DNA from: Lentinula raphanica
Taxonomy: Eukaryota > Basidiomycota > Agaricomycetes > Agaricales > Omphalotaceae
Length of the DNA stretch: 64,000 nucleotides
Direction of reading: 5' to 3'
Assembly: GCA_027919835.1 (NCBI GenBank)
Contig: JANVFP010000008.1
Span: 1,240,001 to 1,304,000 of the forward strand
Positions 34,381 through 46,139 of the stretch are shown here, piece by piece (positions within the stretch are counted from its first letter, which is position 1; each line of letters starts with the position of its first letter). Below the pieces are notes generated by a model. It was not told the origin of the DNA, made no database searches, and was given only the letters and a program-made list of their open reading frames with translations. The position numbers and the translations under genes were made by a program.

Positions 34381-36883
34381 CATTTGCAGGAATCTCGGCG
34401 TAGAGCTGAAGTCCAAGCGATCATCCCCATTCTGCAGCATCCACAATATCACGACAAATGAATGACTAATACCCAGAATCTGTACCACCAAGTAGCTGTC
34501 TCCGTCGTAGGTACAGTATATAACCGTCGATTGCATCACCCCGACCTATCTTGGAATCGTTTCTAATACAGCGTGGCTTGATTCCCACACCCTCGCAACG
34601 CAATGATTCCTGAATAAACTGTACCTGCGTCTGAACCAAACAGCATTCCGTGGTTCGAGAAAAGTGAGTGGTCATCGACCTACGTTTTTCGTTGAATTCA
34701 TTCAAATTTCATCCCGATTATTCTCTTCCACCTGGGAGATGACTCGGACAAATCAGAGCATGATATGGAAGGCTTATGTTCCATGCTGGCAACAGGTGGC
34801 GGTACAGATCATGACGATACTTCTATCATCGTACGCCTCGTACGCCGGAGTACAAATGGGAAGGTGTGCTGACACGATTCAGCATCATCGTTGGCGGAGG
34901 AAGAAGGTTTTGTCCAAGCTAGGAGAGGTGGTTCGGGATAACCCCACTGTGGAGTTGGTGCCGTTTCTCCTGGGGTTGCGATCGATGTGCAATTAGAGAA
35001 TGGACGATATATCCTGTTACACGATGTAAATCTGAACTCATGACAGGCATGGACAAGTCACAACCCCCGTACTACTTCTGCTACAAATGACCGTGACGTA
35101 TGTTCTTGATCACGTTGGTTCGTTGAATTCTTGGCATGTAATTACATAATCACACGTAGGATCTTTACAAAATACTCCAATCGTCAATGGCCCCTGTGCC
35201 TGTTTAGCTGACGACTCCGGTATGTGCAAGTTCTTCTGCACTGTTCTTGTTTTTGGATTGATGTGTCATACAGAGATTCTGCCCTGACAATTTCATAAGA
35301 TACAGCGTTCCGAGTCCCAGCGTCGCTCGTCGTCACATTGCCGGTTGGAGTATCCAAAGGGATGCCAATGCAAGGTTCGAAGCTTAATGATTGCTGATTC
35401 AAACAGGTTTAGTAGTCGAAACAGGAATGGATGGTTACTTTATGGCGTGATGACGAATGTATGATCACTTGATGGATTAACGATACTCGCTATGGCAAAC
35501 TACGTTGGAGAGCCAAGGTGGAAAATTGTGTCATTCGACCTCACTCACCATTCTTGTGAGTACCTTCCCACTTTCAAGCGGCAACTATTTTAGCTAGGCA
35601 ACCAATCTTGGGGGAGTATTTGCCAGAGAAGCCGAGTTTTGCTACGGAACAGACACAATCGAGCAAGCATTGCTATGGAAACACGCAAACCGCTGATGCC
35701 TGTTCTGTTTCCACCGCCGTCTTCAGTGGATTGAGCGAAGACGACGAGGTCATATCGAAGAACTTGAAGAGAAATGGAATCTCGTCAACGCGTGTAGGTT
35801 CCGGAAGTATCAACTCCTTGAAAAACAAATACGCTTTCCCTAAATCGTCCAGCCAACAGAATGAAGCCAGTGTCAGCGTTATCAAAGAACGAAGTCGATA
35901 CAGCGGTTTCACGGTTGTAGAGTAGAATCGAGCCGCTGAATGAGCGAAGATGATGAGTTAACTTCGAAGAAGAGCAGAGGGTCCGGCAACCAACAGCAAA
36001 CCACTCTCCAACTGTTTCAAAAACACAAAACCCTTCCCTGAATCGTCCAGTCAGCAGAATCAAGACAGTGCCAGGCGTTATAGAAAAGCGAAGCTTAGCG
36101 GCTTTACGTGTCTTCTTTGGTTGACGAACGTCCTCTGCAGAGTAGAATCGAGGTACTTTGGAAGTGGGGACGACAATGATCACCGTTCTTGTCACCGCCG
36201 ATGGATTTTTTACGGTTTTTGGTATGGGCTCGACAGCAGGCTTTTCGGACTCTTGGGGACTTTACACAGCCCGCGTTCAGCAGACACCTGGGATCGAAAG
36301 AAAAGTTCAACGCCCCAAGATGTTACTACACAAGCGTGTGCTCGACTAGTTGGATGTTTAGCAAGAGAATTCGGGCTGTGAGCGTCTTCACGATGATGCG
36401 TCGAGATTTTATATACCTTACCTCCGTACTTCTGACGACTGCCTCGAGCGTGTAGAACATTATCCACGGAACGGATCTGGATGCGGATCCCTTGCATGGA
36501 TATGAACGGATTTCTAAAGTTGAGTCTTGAATCTAGTTGGTCCCTCGAGGGTGGGCGCGATGGAGCTGTAGCCGATGAGGGTCTGGGAACAGGAGGATGT
36601 CGAGCTCAAGAAAACCATTGGGTGTTGTTGGCCAACCTCAAGTCCTTCGCCAGTCGGTGTCGATATGATGTGCAAAGAGAAGCAACAGCTGATAATGGTG
36701 AAGAGCTCAAGACTCTGCAGTAAACGAAGACAAACGATTACAATATCTGATGCCATCGACAGCATCCGCTCTTACTTCCACACCATCATTTCACCCCAGT
36801 AGGCTCTTCATCAACGCAAATCCTCACAACTGCGACGCTAATTCCATTAAACTCGATATTCTCTTACTCTTCCAGCTTCACTG
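34381..36883. other. gene-free stretch, with a diverged direct repeat
   Basis: A frame at 34664-34996 may be the decayed end of the membrane-protein relic but is not convincing. The only clear structure is the direct repeat at 35815-36155. Nothing else is recognised up to the GIY-YIG gene. Confidence 0.4.
35815..36155 (+). repeat. diverged direct repeat, two copies about 195 bp apart
   Basis: Copy 1 (35815-35935) and copy 2 (36010-36155) share blocks such as CTTTCCCTAAATCGTCCAGC against CTTCCCTGAATCGTCCAGTC, then CAGAATnAAG, AGTGnCAG, GCGTTAT and GAGTAGAATCGAG, in the same order. Copy 2 has an insertion before the last block. This suggests an old local duplication. Confidence 0.6.
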
Positions 36884-37385
36884 ATGGCCAAACGACGTAC
36901 CCAAAAGTTACACGCCCTATACGCGTTCCGGAAATCACGATCGACGTCTCCTGCAGATGGGCCTGGATATTTATATGCATTTCTCGACAACGGCCTGTAC
37001 TGGAAGGTCGGAACAACCAATAACATCACTCGACGAAGAAGGGAGTGGGATAGGGATTGTCCATGTGCAAGTCGAAGATGGCTGGTTCTCGTCCCGGTTA
37101 GGAGGAGACGGAGGGCAGGTACGTCCTCGATTGATGAACCTTTAGTGCTAGTCGTTCACTTTTGCTTGAGAAACGCTAGCGCACCTTTTACTCGAAATCG
37201 AATGCTACGACCGGCCCCGAATCTTCTGTCCTCGATGTACGTCCCTCGATCTCTTTGAATCAGGCTCGTAAATACTCTTTTCAGGCCGCAAAATTCATCG
37301 CGAGGTATTCTTGTTTAGGGGGCATTGGTCGATTGTGCAGGCAACGATTATACGTCCGGTGCTAGCTCTGGCTAGACGGTCGTGA
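36884..37385 (+). CDS. T5orf172/GIY-YIG-like domain protein
   Basis: Exons 36884-37118, 37171-37236 and 37285-37385 (introns of 52 and 48 nt) give a 133-residue protein in one clean frame. A basic N-terminus (MAKRRTQKLHALYAFRKSRS) leads into GPGYLYAFLDNGLYWKVGTT and ITRRRREWDRDCP, which is the GIY-YIG-like fold start of the T5orf172 domain. The second half has the conserved AETLAHLLLEIECYDRPRIF and CPRCRKIHREVF, where a Cys-x2-Cys pair may bind metal, and ends LALARRS. T5orf172 is a DNA-binding or nuclease-like module named after a phage T5 protein; Agaricomycetes carry many diverged nuclear copies of unknown role. It stands alone in a repeat-rich stretch. Every intron restores the family motif, so the model is strong. 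Catalysis cannot be judged from this text. Confidence 0.8.
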
Positions 37386-37999
37386 GGTAAGTCTTTCTCT
37401 TGTTTTCGAAGAATTCTCAGCTGATTTCCGATTAGTGATAGGAAATGGATACTACTACAAGATGTATTGATCAATAACCATACTAGTTTATACACCTTCG
37501 ATAACAATTGTCAACTATCGCGAACAACCATCGCGAAGAAGTACTATACACAAGGCAAAACCCTTAAGATAAGTGCTGCCGCACTCCGTTTGTGTCCTTC
37601 TCTGAACATATCGATAGCTCTACTATCGCAAGCCAAGGACAAGACCCCAGGCAACAAAAAACCTTCATCGGTAAGCACATTCCGCACGCTCCTTTTCTCT
37701 CCTTTTCTCACATTTCGAACGAGCGATGGTCACAACGAATCGAACGCCAATGTTTCTCAAGATGCCCTCTCCCCCAATAGTCATAGTACCGTACACCCTG
37801 TACAAAATTCCGTAGAAAATTTTCATTATCGCTGTGCGCGAGAGCATGAAGTTGAAGTCAGCCTTATCATCTCGATTCAACGGAGTCAACGGTATTGGAC
37901 AAGCGATCGGTTGGTTGCTCCGAGCAAATGACAGCAGCCGACAGCTAGTCAATTCAACGGTATCAATGGGTCAATTCACTAAAATCAGTATTCAAAGCG
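37386..37999. other. no recognisable gene
   Basis: Only short frames without motifs lie between the GIY-YIG gene and the tandem-repeat block. Confidence 0.4.
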
Positions 38000-38600
38000 A
38001 GGAAAGTATGTATGTATTCATCGTGAGTGCATATGTATTCGAATGAAGTGTGACGGTGAGTATGAATGAATCCAGCATGAGTCCAAGAGTGTTCACCGTG
38101 AGTCCACGTGCATTCGAATGAAGTGTAAATCTATCCACGGTGAGCATGAATGAATCCAGCATGAGTTCAAGAGTGTTCACTGTGAGTCCACGTGCATTCA
38201 ACGTGAATCCAAGCATAAGCAGCGCGACTCTATGTTCCCCAGCGCGCGAGTCTATTTCTGTCTCAATGAGTTCCAAGTCGTGTGCTTGATTGCGAGAATA
38301 GAGCAGCACACGAAGATGAATGAGTCCAAGAATGTTTACCGTGAGTCCAGTGCATTCGAATGAAGTGTAAATCTATCCACGGTGAGCACGAATGAATCCA
38401 GCATGAGTTCAAGAGTGTTCACCGTGTGTCCACGTGCATTCAACGTGAATCCAAGCCTAGCCAGCGTGAGTCTATGTTCCCCAGCGTGAGTCTATGTTCC
38501 CCAGCGTGAGTCTATCTCTGTCTCAACGAGTTCTCAGTCGTGTGCTCGATTGTGAGAATAGAGCAGTACCACGAAGAGTCATGATGAAATCAATTGATCT
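38000..38600. repeat. compound minisatellite: 242-bp tandem duplication with nested 20-bp units
   Basis: CATTCGAATGAAGTGTAAAT occurs at 38111 and 38353, and the text around it keeps the same offset, so the period is 242 bp. Smaller related units built on GTGAGTCCA, TGAATCCA and CATTCGAATG recur inside. At 38461-38515 the unit CAGCGTGAGTCTATGTTCCC stands nearly three times head to tail with a 20-bp period. A minus-strand frame through it (37992-38309) encodes NARGLTVNTL twice, which is simply the translated repeat. Confidence 0.9.
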
Positions 38601-38675
38601 CAGATAGCATGGAGCATCAGTCGAAAGTCCCACTCATACGAAGCAGTCGAAGTAAGATGTTCAACTGGCATTTCA

Positions 38676-38750
38676 GATCAAAGTCAATAGTACAAGTTCG
38701 GGATACGAGTCAAAGTCAACAGTACAAGTTCGGGATACGAGTCAAAGTAT
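38676..38750 (+). repeat. 32-bp tandem repeat, about 2.3 copies
   Basis: The unit begins GTCAAAGTCAACAGTACAAG and continues TTCGGGATACGA. Two copies and the start of a third stand head to tail; the first has GAT for GAG and a T for C. Confidence 0.9.
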
Positions 38751-40814
38751 ATTATTGGCCGAAAAATGGCTTCATAGTTTTGCAGCTCGTGACTTCAGCT
38801 TGTTACCCCACTGTGCAGTTTGAATCTATCCCAGGTAGCGCTGAGCTACAATATTTCCAGTGTCAAAGAGATGATAGATAGAATTGCACTTGAAAGGGAA
38901 AGTCTGATCAATAAGCGCGCATGATTGAGATCTAATATTAATTTAAGCGCCGACTTGAACTATCTTTCCAACTCGACGAACATCATCAAATAAATTCGAT
39001 TGGTTGCGACGTTAGTGGTCAATCCACACTCCATGCCATATGGTATGGACATTGGAAACCTTCGACGACATGACTATGCTGATTCATTCACCATATGACG
39101 TCCGGAGTCGGATCGTCGAACATTAGTTGTCAGGCACTACTATGACCTCCAAAAATCGGTGCATGCCACAGAAATTTCCGCGAAAGAATACAAGAGGATT
39201 TGCTCACTCTAGCGGGATCTTGTATAACCGGTCACGACTTACTACCTCCAACATTCTCTTGCCCCACGGTTTCCCGACATAGAACTCAATCTCCGTAAGG
39301 GCATAGTTGAGGCTCATATTTCATGGGGAGCTTGCTCAAGAACCTGCGTCCGAAGCCTGTTATTCAGCCTTTGCGGTTAAATAACGGGGAGCTTCCCAAA
39401 AAATACTACAGGACATCCATGTCCATGATCGGGTTAACAGTACTCTGGACCAGAAGGTAGCGGTGAATACTCACAATCATCAAAGTGTTGACAGAATCAT
39501 TGTGCTCCTACACCAGTCTTGAACACGAACAAGAACAAGGTTTTATCACAGGCTCCCTAACTATGAACATGCAAACGAAATCACTGGGAATTTCTTCCGC
39601 TCTATAACAGCTTTGTCGAATTTTTTCCTTCCTCGATAGACAAATAATTTTTTGTTCCTCAGTTTCTCGTCATGGAAGGAAAGTTACCACTTATTCGAAC
39701 ATCGGTCTCCATGCGAATGGTGATTTTCATCAGGCCTATCATGGTCAAAAAAATACGCGTAGAAGTTCTTCTGCTGCTGACAAGGTTATCGATTATAGTC
39801 ACGCCCTCATCACGCCACCGTCTTATAAACCCAGTGTACACCTTTATGGCAGCCTGTAGCCAAAACTCCTTTGAAAATCTTTTCTCGGAACCAATACACT
39901 GATCTTCATTCTATTAAGATTCACACCGTTACCTACTAATGTCCACCAAGAAAAGCCAGAGCCATGACTATACCGCCGGGTGTAATGCTACGGAGACCCT
40001 GGCACGAATGACTCAGTATATACACTGTATTTGAAGAGGAAGGAAGGAAGGAATCAAGTGAGTCGTCCAGTACATATTTGAGTTTTGGCAGTGAATTTCC
40101 CCGGTAGGTTCCTTCTCTGCGGCTGTCGCGTCGAGATCATGATCATTTCTTCCTTCTTGATTCCTAAGGCTTGTTCCTACTAAGCTCTCGTTAATCGTCC
40201 CGCTCATCACGGCAGGGTCCTTCCTGCGATGTCAATGTTTTCGCGATATTTAGTAAGTAGCGTCGCCTGCCGTGTAGGGGGTATTCACTGATTGTCAGCC
40301 TTACTGGCGGTGAGCTAAGACGACATGCAAGTGCCGATTGGGTTACGCTAGTCCAAGCCGCAATTACCGTCAGAACGAACGACTGCTTGGAGATTGATTC
40401 GTACGGGAATTTCAAGTTGTAACCTAAGTGATACTCTAAGCTTCACTGGGTTAATCCAACTCCTTGCCGAGCTCAGGTCAACGTATTCAGTACTCTAGTC
40501 GTGAATCGAAGGACGTGAGTTCACAAAATTGAATTCCCCCAGTGAAGCCTGAGGCAATACCGTTGTTGTCAGTGTTGTCACGGTGTATCTTCTGTATCAC
40601 GATGAGGGTTTGTAAGATGGAGCTGACTGAATCAAATATTACTACCTTGGTTGGAAACGACGAAGCCGCAAACTAATTCCCTCTAAACCGTTGACGTTGA
40701 ACGTTCTGTCAAAGTTCTAACTTCTCCGAGTCACGACTAGCGCCGGACAGCGAGGCCCCTATTTGCGTAATCTGGTCCAACTTGCACATTTACCGTCATC
40801 GCCATTCTCTCAAC
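38751..40814. other. gene-free spacer before the conserved half
   Basis: No gene is recognised. A short GGAA microsatellite sits at about 40036-40052. The last few hundred bases should hold the promoter of the gene at 40815. Confidence 0.45.
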
Positions 40815-43199
40815 ATGGCCAAGGTGGATGTAACTTACGTCGAACGCGCCATCCAAACTGAACCTCCTCGTCTTCTTTCTCGCTCGACTGAGGACAAGGC
40901 CGTGAATCTCCACGAGAAAGCTCTTTCGCCCAAGAATGAACACCTCGAAACCGCATATAGTCATCTTTCCTCGCTGTCAATCTCCAAGCGCGACTACAAA
41001 CTATCTCAACTTAACTACCAGAAACCTTCTGAGATCAACGTCCCCTCAAAGCGTATTGTTTCTCTTCCAGAGACTTCACCACCTTCAAGAATCAATTCCG
41101 ATACCGTTCGAAACCGCGTCGTTTCTATGACTGAACAAGTCCAAATTCCCCTCGTGTCGTCAGATGCTGACAACAGTCTATCTTCGGATTGCTTCGAAAG
41201 CTCTTTAGAGACATCTCGAAGCCAACTCTCTCATTCTGACCTTGGTACATCTGTTAGGCGTGCACGTCCTCGCACGTCTGCCTATCCGCAAACACCCTCG
41301 CCGCCGTCCTCGCCAGAGTCTATCATGATTATTGGAAATAATATGCAAGTTCCGAACTCTTTCCTTAGGCACAATGTACTGGACCGTCCGAAGATGCTGC
41401 CTGGAGATGACAATGGTGAGCGTGAAATCGGAGTTTAGACGGTGAACAGTCTAACATCTCGTATCTTAGATTGGAGGACCTGGACAAGTTCACCCCCGAA
41501 ACCTATACCAGCCCTGCACGGCCCACTCTCTCTCCCATACGCCCGTTGTCCTTCGTAAGCCGTCTTCTTTCACTGTTTCGTGTATTGACTAGTATCTCAT
41601 AGAGGTGCTGAGGGCACAATCATTGAAGGAGAAGATATGGCACGCACGATCTGGGGACTCGGACAGGACGCTCACGTCCGCGAGCAAGGGACAGATACTG
41701 ATCCCAACCCTTCTCCTATTTCAGCCCAGAAGCCAGAAAGTATGCCTCAAACACAGCTCCCTGCGCGCTCTAGCACGTCCAGCGACATAATCAAAGAATC
41801 CCGGGAAGCTCGTACGAAAAATGACCTCTACTTCTCTCCTAGTATCCCTAGCATGATCACGGTTGACACGAAGCGAATCCATGAACTTCATGCGAAAGAT
41901 CGAAAGATTGTGCGAGGCCTTGGACTTGAAGTATGCGATGATACTAACCCTCAGAACTCAAACCTTGAACGCATCAATGTTTCTCTTCATCTGAAGGCCT
42001 CTGCACCCGAATTTGTACCAAAAGAGAAACTACCTACCCATTCCCAACCTTCTAACAACGTCGAACCGCCGGTCAGGTCCCACTATATAGCTCCCAGCCC
42101 ACAACTCCCCGCTATTGATCTGGCTTATGAATATCGTGTACAACAAGAAGGCAAAACACCTCTGCTAGATACACCTAGCTCAACGTCCTCAATTTGGTCA
42201 CCGTACCTTCCTACACCGCTACCCCTACATGCTGAAGTATTACCAGATGTCTGGAATAGCGACGATGTTGCTGATGAGCTTCGTCGATTCATTTATGATC
42301 GAATTGGGCAACAGAACCTCAGTCCAGCCGATTTGAAGCAAATTTCGGAGCTCGCTCGCTCTCTGAATCTGGATCGCAATCCGGCTTACTCATCTTCCCT
42401 TGATACACTTGTTGCCACACCCAAGCTTTCTCGAGTAAGCACCCCTTCGACTCTCGATCTACACCATCCTGGGCCTCCACCGAATACCCCACTACCTCCA
42501 ATCCCATCTCAGCGCTCCGGACTTGTGCCTTTGGAATTTCCGACTACGAACTCCTCCACTCTTTCCACTGGCACAGCAAGTCGACAACATAACCTGCCTC
42601 GCTCGGTACCAATGACACGGCTCCTTCAGCGTAGGCTATCTGTGGTTCCAGAGGAGCCCAGTACTACTCTTGCGGAGAACCTGCCTCCTCCGTCCAGAAT
42701 CGAACGTACTACTTTCGGAGGCGCTAACCCGCAACACTACAAGCCATATTTCGCGCACGCTAGAGGGCAGCAGGTCCAGCGCTTACCTGACATTTCCAAC
42801 CACGTTGGTGGGAGTATTCGCTCGTATCCTTTGAACTCTACTAGAGGTGAACCATACACTGCCGGTAACCTTGAAGTTGGAGAGTTTGTTCAAGTGGGGT
42901 CCCCAATGATGTCGGACAATAACGTACCCAAGATCAAGTCCTCTAATCAAGGTGGAGTTATACTCTCAAACGCTCCTTATACCGTGGTCACTCAAACAAG
43001 GAACGGCCTTGCGAATGATAGAACTGGTAGCACGGATAGTATTAGGAGCGATAAGCTGTCAAGCACCGCCGTGAAGGAGACCTCTCGGAAGAAGACTAAG
43101 CCCAAAGTCAAGAGGCAAGTCACCGGTGCAGGGACCTCTTTGCCATCGGCAGGTGAAACCTGGGTAAGCGGAGCAGAGCTAGAGGCATGGTTGGCATGA
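40815..43199 (+). CDS. Ser/Pro-rich protein of unknown function
   Basis: Exons 40815-41415, 41470-41554 and 41603-43199 total 2283 nt, or 760 residues, with introns of 54 and 48 nt. The second join gives RCPSGAEGTIIEGEDMARTI with WGLG, a block that I have seen conserved in agaric proteins. Most of the chain is disordered and rich in Ser, Pro and Thr (for example TPSPPSSPES and PPPNTPLPPIPSQRSG, a proline-rich stretch that could bind SH3 or WW domains). A short folded part (DVADELRRFIYDRIGQQNLS, then LKQISELARSL) looks helical. The end is basic (KKTKPKVKRQ) then GETWVSGAELEAWLA. No membrane segment or enzyme motif is present. It is convergent with the dehydratase gene, with 373 bp between stop codons. 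Start is the first ATG with good context (CAACATGG). Confidence 0.8.
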
Positions 43200-43572
43200 A
43201 CTATTCTTCTTGACTGAGTTCTGATTTTTTCTTTGCATTGTTACATTCATCATTGTCGTTATACACGGTTCCGTCTCCTGGTTTCTTTCTTTTTAGCTTC
43301 TGTTGCCTGTGTCTTCTCACCTTACTCGTTTCTTGTCTAGCTGTCCTAGCACTACGCCCGAGTTATGTTTCCCATGTTGTCTTCCCCGTATTATGTATAT
43401 GTTCTTGTAATGTTTTTCTTGGGCTTTCGACTGTTTCCCATTCGTACTTCTTGTCAAATTGTTGTCATCATTGGATAGACTCGTTATGTTCGCACTTTGT
43501 ATCATGGTCTTCACATGTTTGTTACTCGTTTTGAGATAGAATTGTTGATTTCAATACATCGAGCCGATTACT
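43200..43572. terminator. shared 3' region of two convergent genes
   Basis: T-rich on the plus strand with several TTTCTT and TTGT runs. It should contain both polyadenylation regions. An open frame at 43238-43534 encodes a hydrophobic string but is best read as a by-product of the T-richness. Confidence 0.4.
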
Positions 43573-45589
43573 TTAAGCTTTCACAAAGAGATCGGTGAAC
43601 TTGTCGACTGGCATCTTGGCCAAAGAGGTGGCGTCAGATACGGTGTCCAGAATACTACCGTGACCTCAGTAAGTGAAATTGAGAAAAATTACATGCACTC
43701 ACGTTTTCTGATGATTCGCATCGAAGTGATGAGAGATATGCCTATAAACACGAAATCAACATGTGCTCAATTTAGCCAACGAAAGATGACCAACCTCTTG
43801 AATTTGTTGATTAAGAGAGGTGTGCCTTCCTCACGTCTTCGCTTGTGACCAACGGGATACTCAACCTCGACCTCGTCGAGGACAGTTCCGTCATTCAGTT
43901 CGACCAAGAGAGCATTACCGATCGAACGTTTCGCAGGGTCATGGTAGTCTACACTGAAGCGTTTATCCTCGACACAGTGCATCTTGGCACGGAGAGCATC
44001 AATTCGGGGGTCGGCGGCTGAGGCATCGGTGCTAAGGAGGACATGAGTAGAGGAATTCTGGAAATCGTGCAAAAGGACATACTAGCTGTCAGATGTGAGC
44101 TCTCCGAAGATCAAAGGATACGCGACCATATAGTTGATGGCGTGACTATCAAGGAATGAGAACACCGTCCTTGTTCATGGTCACAATTGACTCACTCCCT
44201 ATCAGCAAAGTTGTCGAGCGGACCTTGTTTGTCGATGATTCTGACGGCTGCTTCTTGAGTTCTGATTCTGACGCTCTTGATATCCTCTGCGGTCTTTCCC
44301 ATTTCCTTGAGCTTGGCGTGAACAATGTGTGCTGCCTCGACGGCGGTTTGAGCATGGAACTCCGCAGGGTATGAGATTTTGAAAAGAACGTTTTCCATCA
44401 CATAGGATCCGTACGGGATTTGGAATTCGAATGGTTTACCCTGAAGAGAAATTACACGTCTTTATCACAAGCGTGACTCTGCAGAGTAGGACACGATGTA
44501 CCTTGAAAAGAACATCATAGAAGCCCCAAGTTTTGGCTGTAAGAACCGAAGGAAGCCCTTTTTCGCCTTTCTTCACAAGCAAGGCAAGGTTGACCGCTCT
44601 GGAGCACGCGTCACCGGCAGCCCAAGATTTGCGTGGACCAGTATTCGGAGCATGTCGGTATGTACCTGTCCAATCAACCCATGTGAAATTTTAGAATAAC
44701 AAGGAAAAAAGATGAAGAGAAAGATGAACGCACGAAGAGACTGCCCATCAACCCACGCCTGAGAAATTGCGTCAATCGTTTGGTCACGATTGAGACCAAG
44801 CATTTTGGAGACTACGGCAGTTGAAGCAACTTTGACGAGTACGACGTGATCCAAACCGACGCGGTTGAAAGAGTTGAGGAGAGCAAGGCAGCCTTGAATT
44901 TCATGGGCCTTGATCATGCCTTCTAAGATGTCATGGACAGTCAGAGGTTGACCTTGACGAGCAAGGTGGTCGGCCACGGCAAGAATGGCACCAAGGTTAT
45001 CCGAAGGATGACCCCCTGTGTTGGAATTGAGTAGATAAACTGGTGCGAGGCACGAACACACAAGTTACATTCTGCAGCCAGGAAACAGTCGTTGAAATCG
45101 AGCCAGCGTATGATTGTGCCAATGTTGAAAGCTCCCCGGATGGGATCCAGTTGATAGTTAGTTCCTGGGACCTTCGTTCCTATGGAGTCTTGAGATGTAG
45201 ATAGGTACGACATTGTGCTGAGAACATGACAAACCGTTTGGCACAATCGTTCCTTCGACTACAGGTCCGAGAAGCTTGGTGCATTCTGGGAAACGCAAGC
45301 CCTCCAAACCGCACCCGATAGTATCAATCAGACAGAGCCGAGCTGTCTCGAAAGCTAGAGGTGATTCAATCTTGTAGCTGTGAATGTAGTCGGCAATGTC
45401 CTGAAGGACTTTGTCTGGCTCTGGACGGTGTGTTAACTCGCCTCCATGGGTGGACATTGCACGAAAGCGAAGAGAGATTGAAGAAGTTGAAGGTAGGAGC
45501 GAAGAAGGTTTGTGAATGCCCTGGGTGAAAAACGCGCGCGAATTTGGGCGCAGTAATCGATGGATTGGAGAAATTGCTCTTGTCAGCAT
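43573..45589 (-). CDS. prpD: 2-methylcitrate dehydratase (MmgE/PrpD family), mitochondrial
   Basis: The enzyme dehydrates 2-methylcitrate to 2-methyl-cis-aconitate in the methylcitrate cycle, which removes propionyl-CoA from odd-chain fatty acids and branched amino acids. The N-terminus ([20 protein letters not shown]) is basic and acid-free, as expected for mitochondrial import. Conserved blocks in order: [20 protein letters not shown], then [20 protein letters not shown] and [13 protein letters not shown], then [97 protein letters not shown] and [17 protein letters not shown]. The end [16 protein letters not shown] precedes TAA at 43573. About eight short introns interrupt it; one is 45180-45234. 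Frames join well where tested, so the gene looks functional. A divergent Zn2Cys6 regulator gene starts 550 bp away. Confidence 0.93.
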
Positions 45590-46139
45590 TTCGCAACGGA
45601 AAGTGGCAAGAACGAGTTCACGAGCGCTTAGATTAAGGCACTTGGCGGAACTCCGGCCCGTCTACTCCGCCTTGACGCGCTTCGGCATTTTCCGGTCTTG
45701 TGTCTTTTTCTCTTTCTCTTCTATGTCAACGTTCAAGCTCACTTCGTCCTCAACCTGAAGCTATCTCTTTTCTTGTGGTACTATCCCAAGAATCTCAGCA
45801 TCTCCCATGATTCTTGGAAACAATCAAGCACTGTGAAATATCTGCTCGGATCCCATTTGTCGAATGACGCCATGCATACAGATATCCCATCAGACTCCCG
45901 CACTCGTACTCAGAACTCAAGCCGCATTTCCATGAGATCCTCGCCCACAGCATGGTACTTCAAAGCTTCACATCCGGCGCTGCCGGCTTGACGGGCGGCA
46001 TCACAGGCCACAATAGATTACACTCTAAAGTACTCAATTCAACCATCACCATCAACGTTCTTGCTTCCAAAACCGAGTAACCATCATAGAGGTTTATCAT
46101 TCATTCGATGACTGCTCCTCGTACTTGCTTCCTGCCACC
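45590..46139. promoter_or_regulatory. divergent promoter region between prpD and a Zn2Cys6 factor gene
   Basis: Both flanking start codons face outward, so this 550 bp must hold both promoters. No TATA box or CGG-N-CCG pair that would mark a Zn2Cys6 site stands out. A TC-rich tract (TCTTTTTCTCTTTCTCTTC-like) lies at about 45700-45722. Confidence 0.5.

Noticed and set aside
37992..38309. Minus-strand reading frame of 105 codons
   Set aside because: It is a translation of the minisatellite; the peptide repeats mirror the DNA repeats.
38000..38600. CRISPR-like pattern of repeats
   Set aside because: Units are nested, unequal and lack unique spacers of constant length; the genome is fungal.
43238..43534. 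98-codon hydrophobic frame between convergent genes
   Set aside because: T-rich 3' sequence naturally encodes Phe/Leu/Ser/Cys strings; there is no other support.
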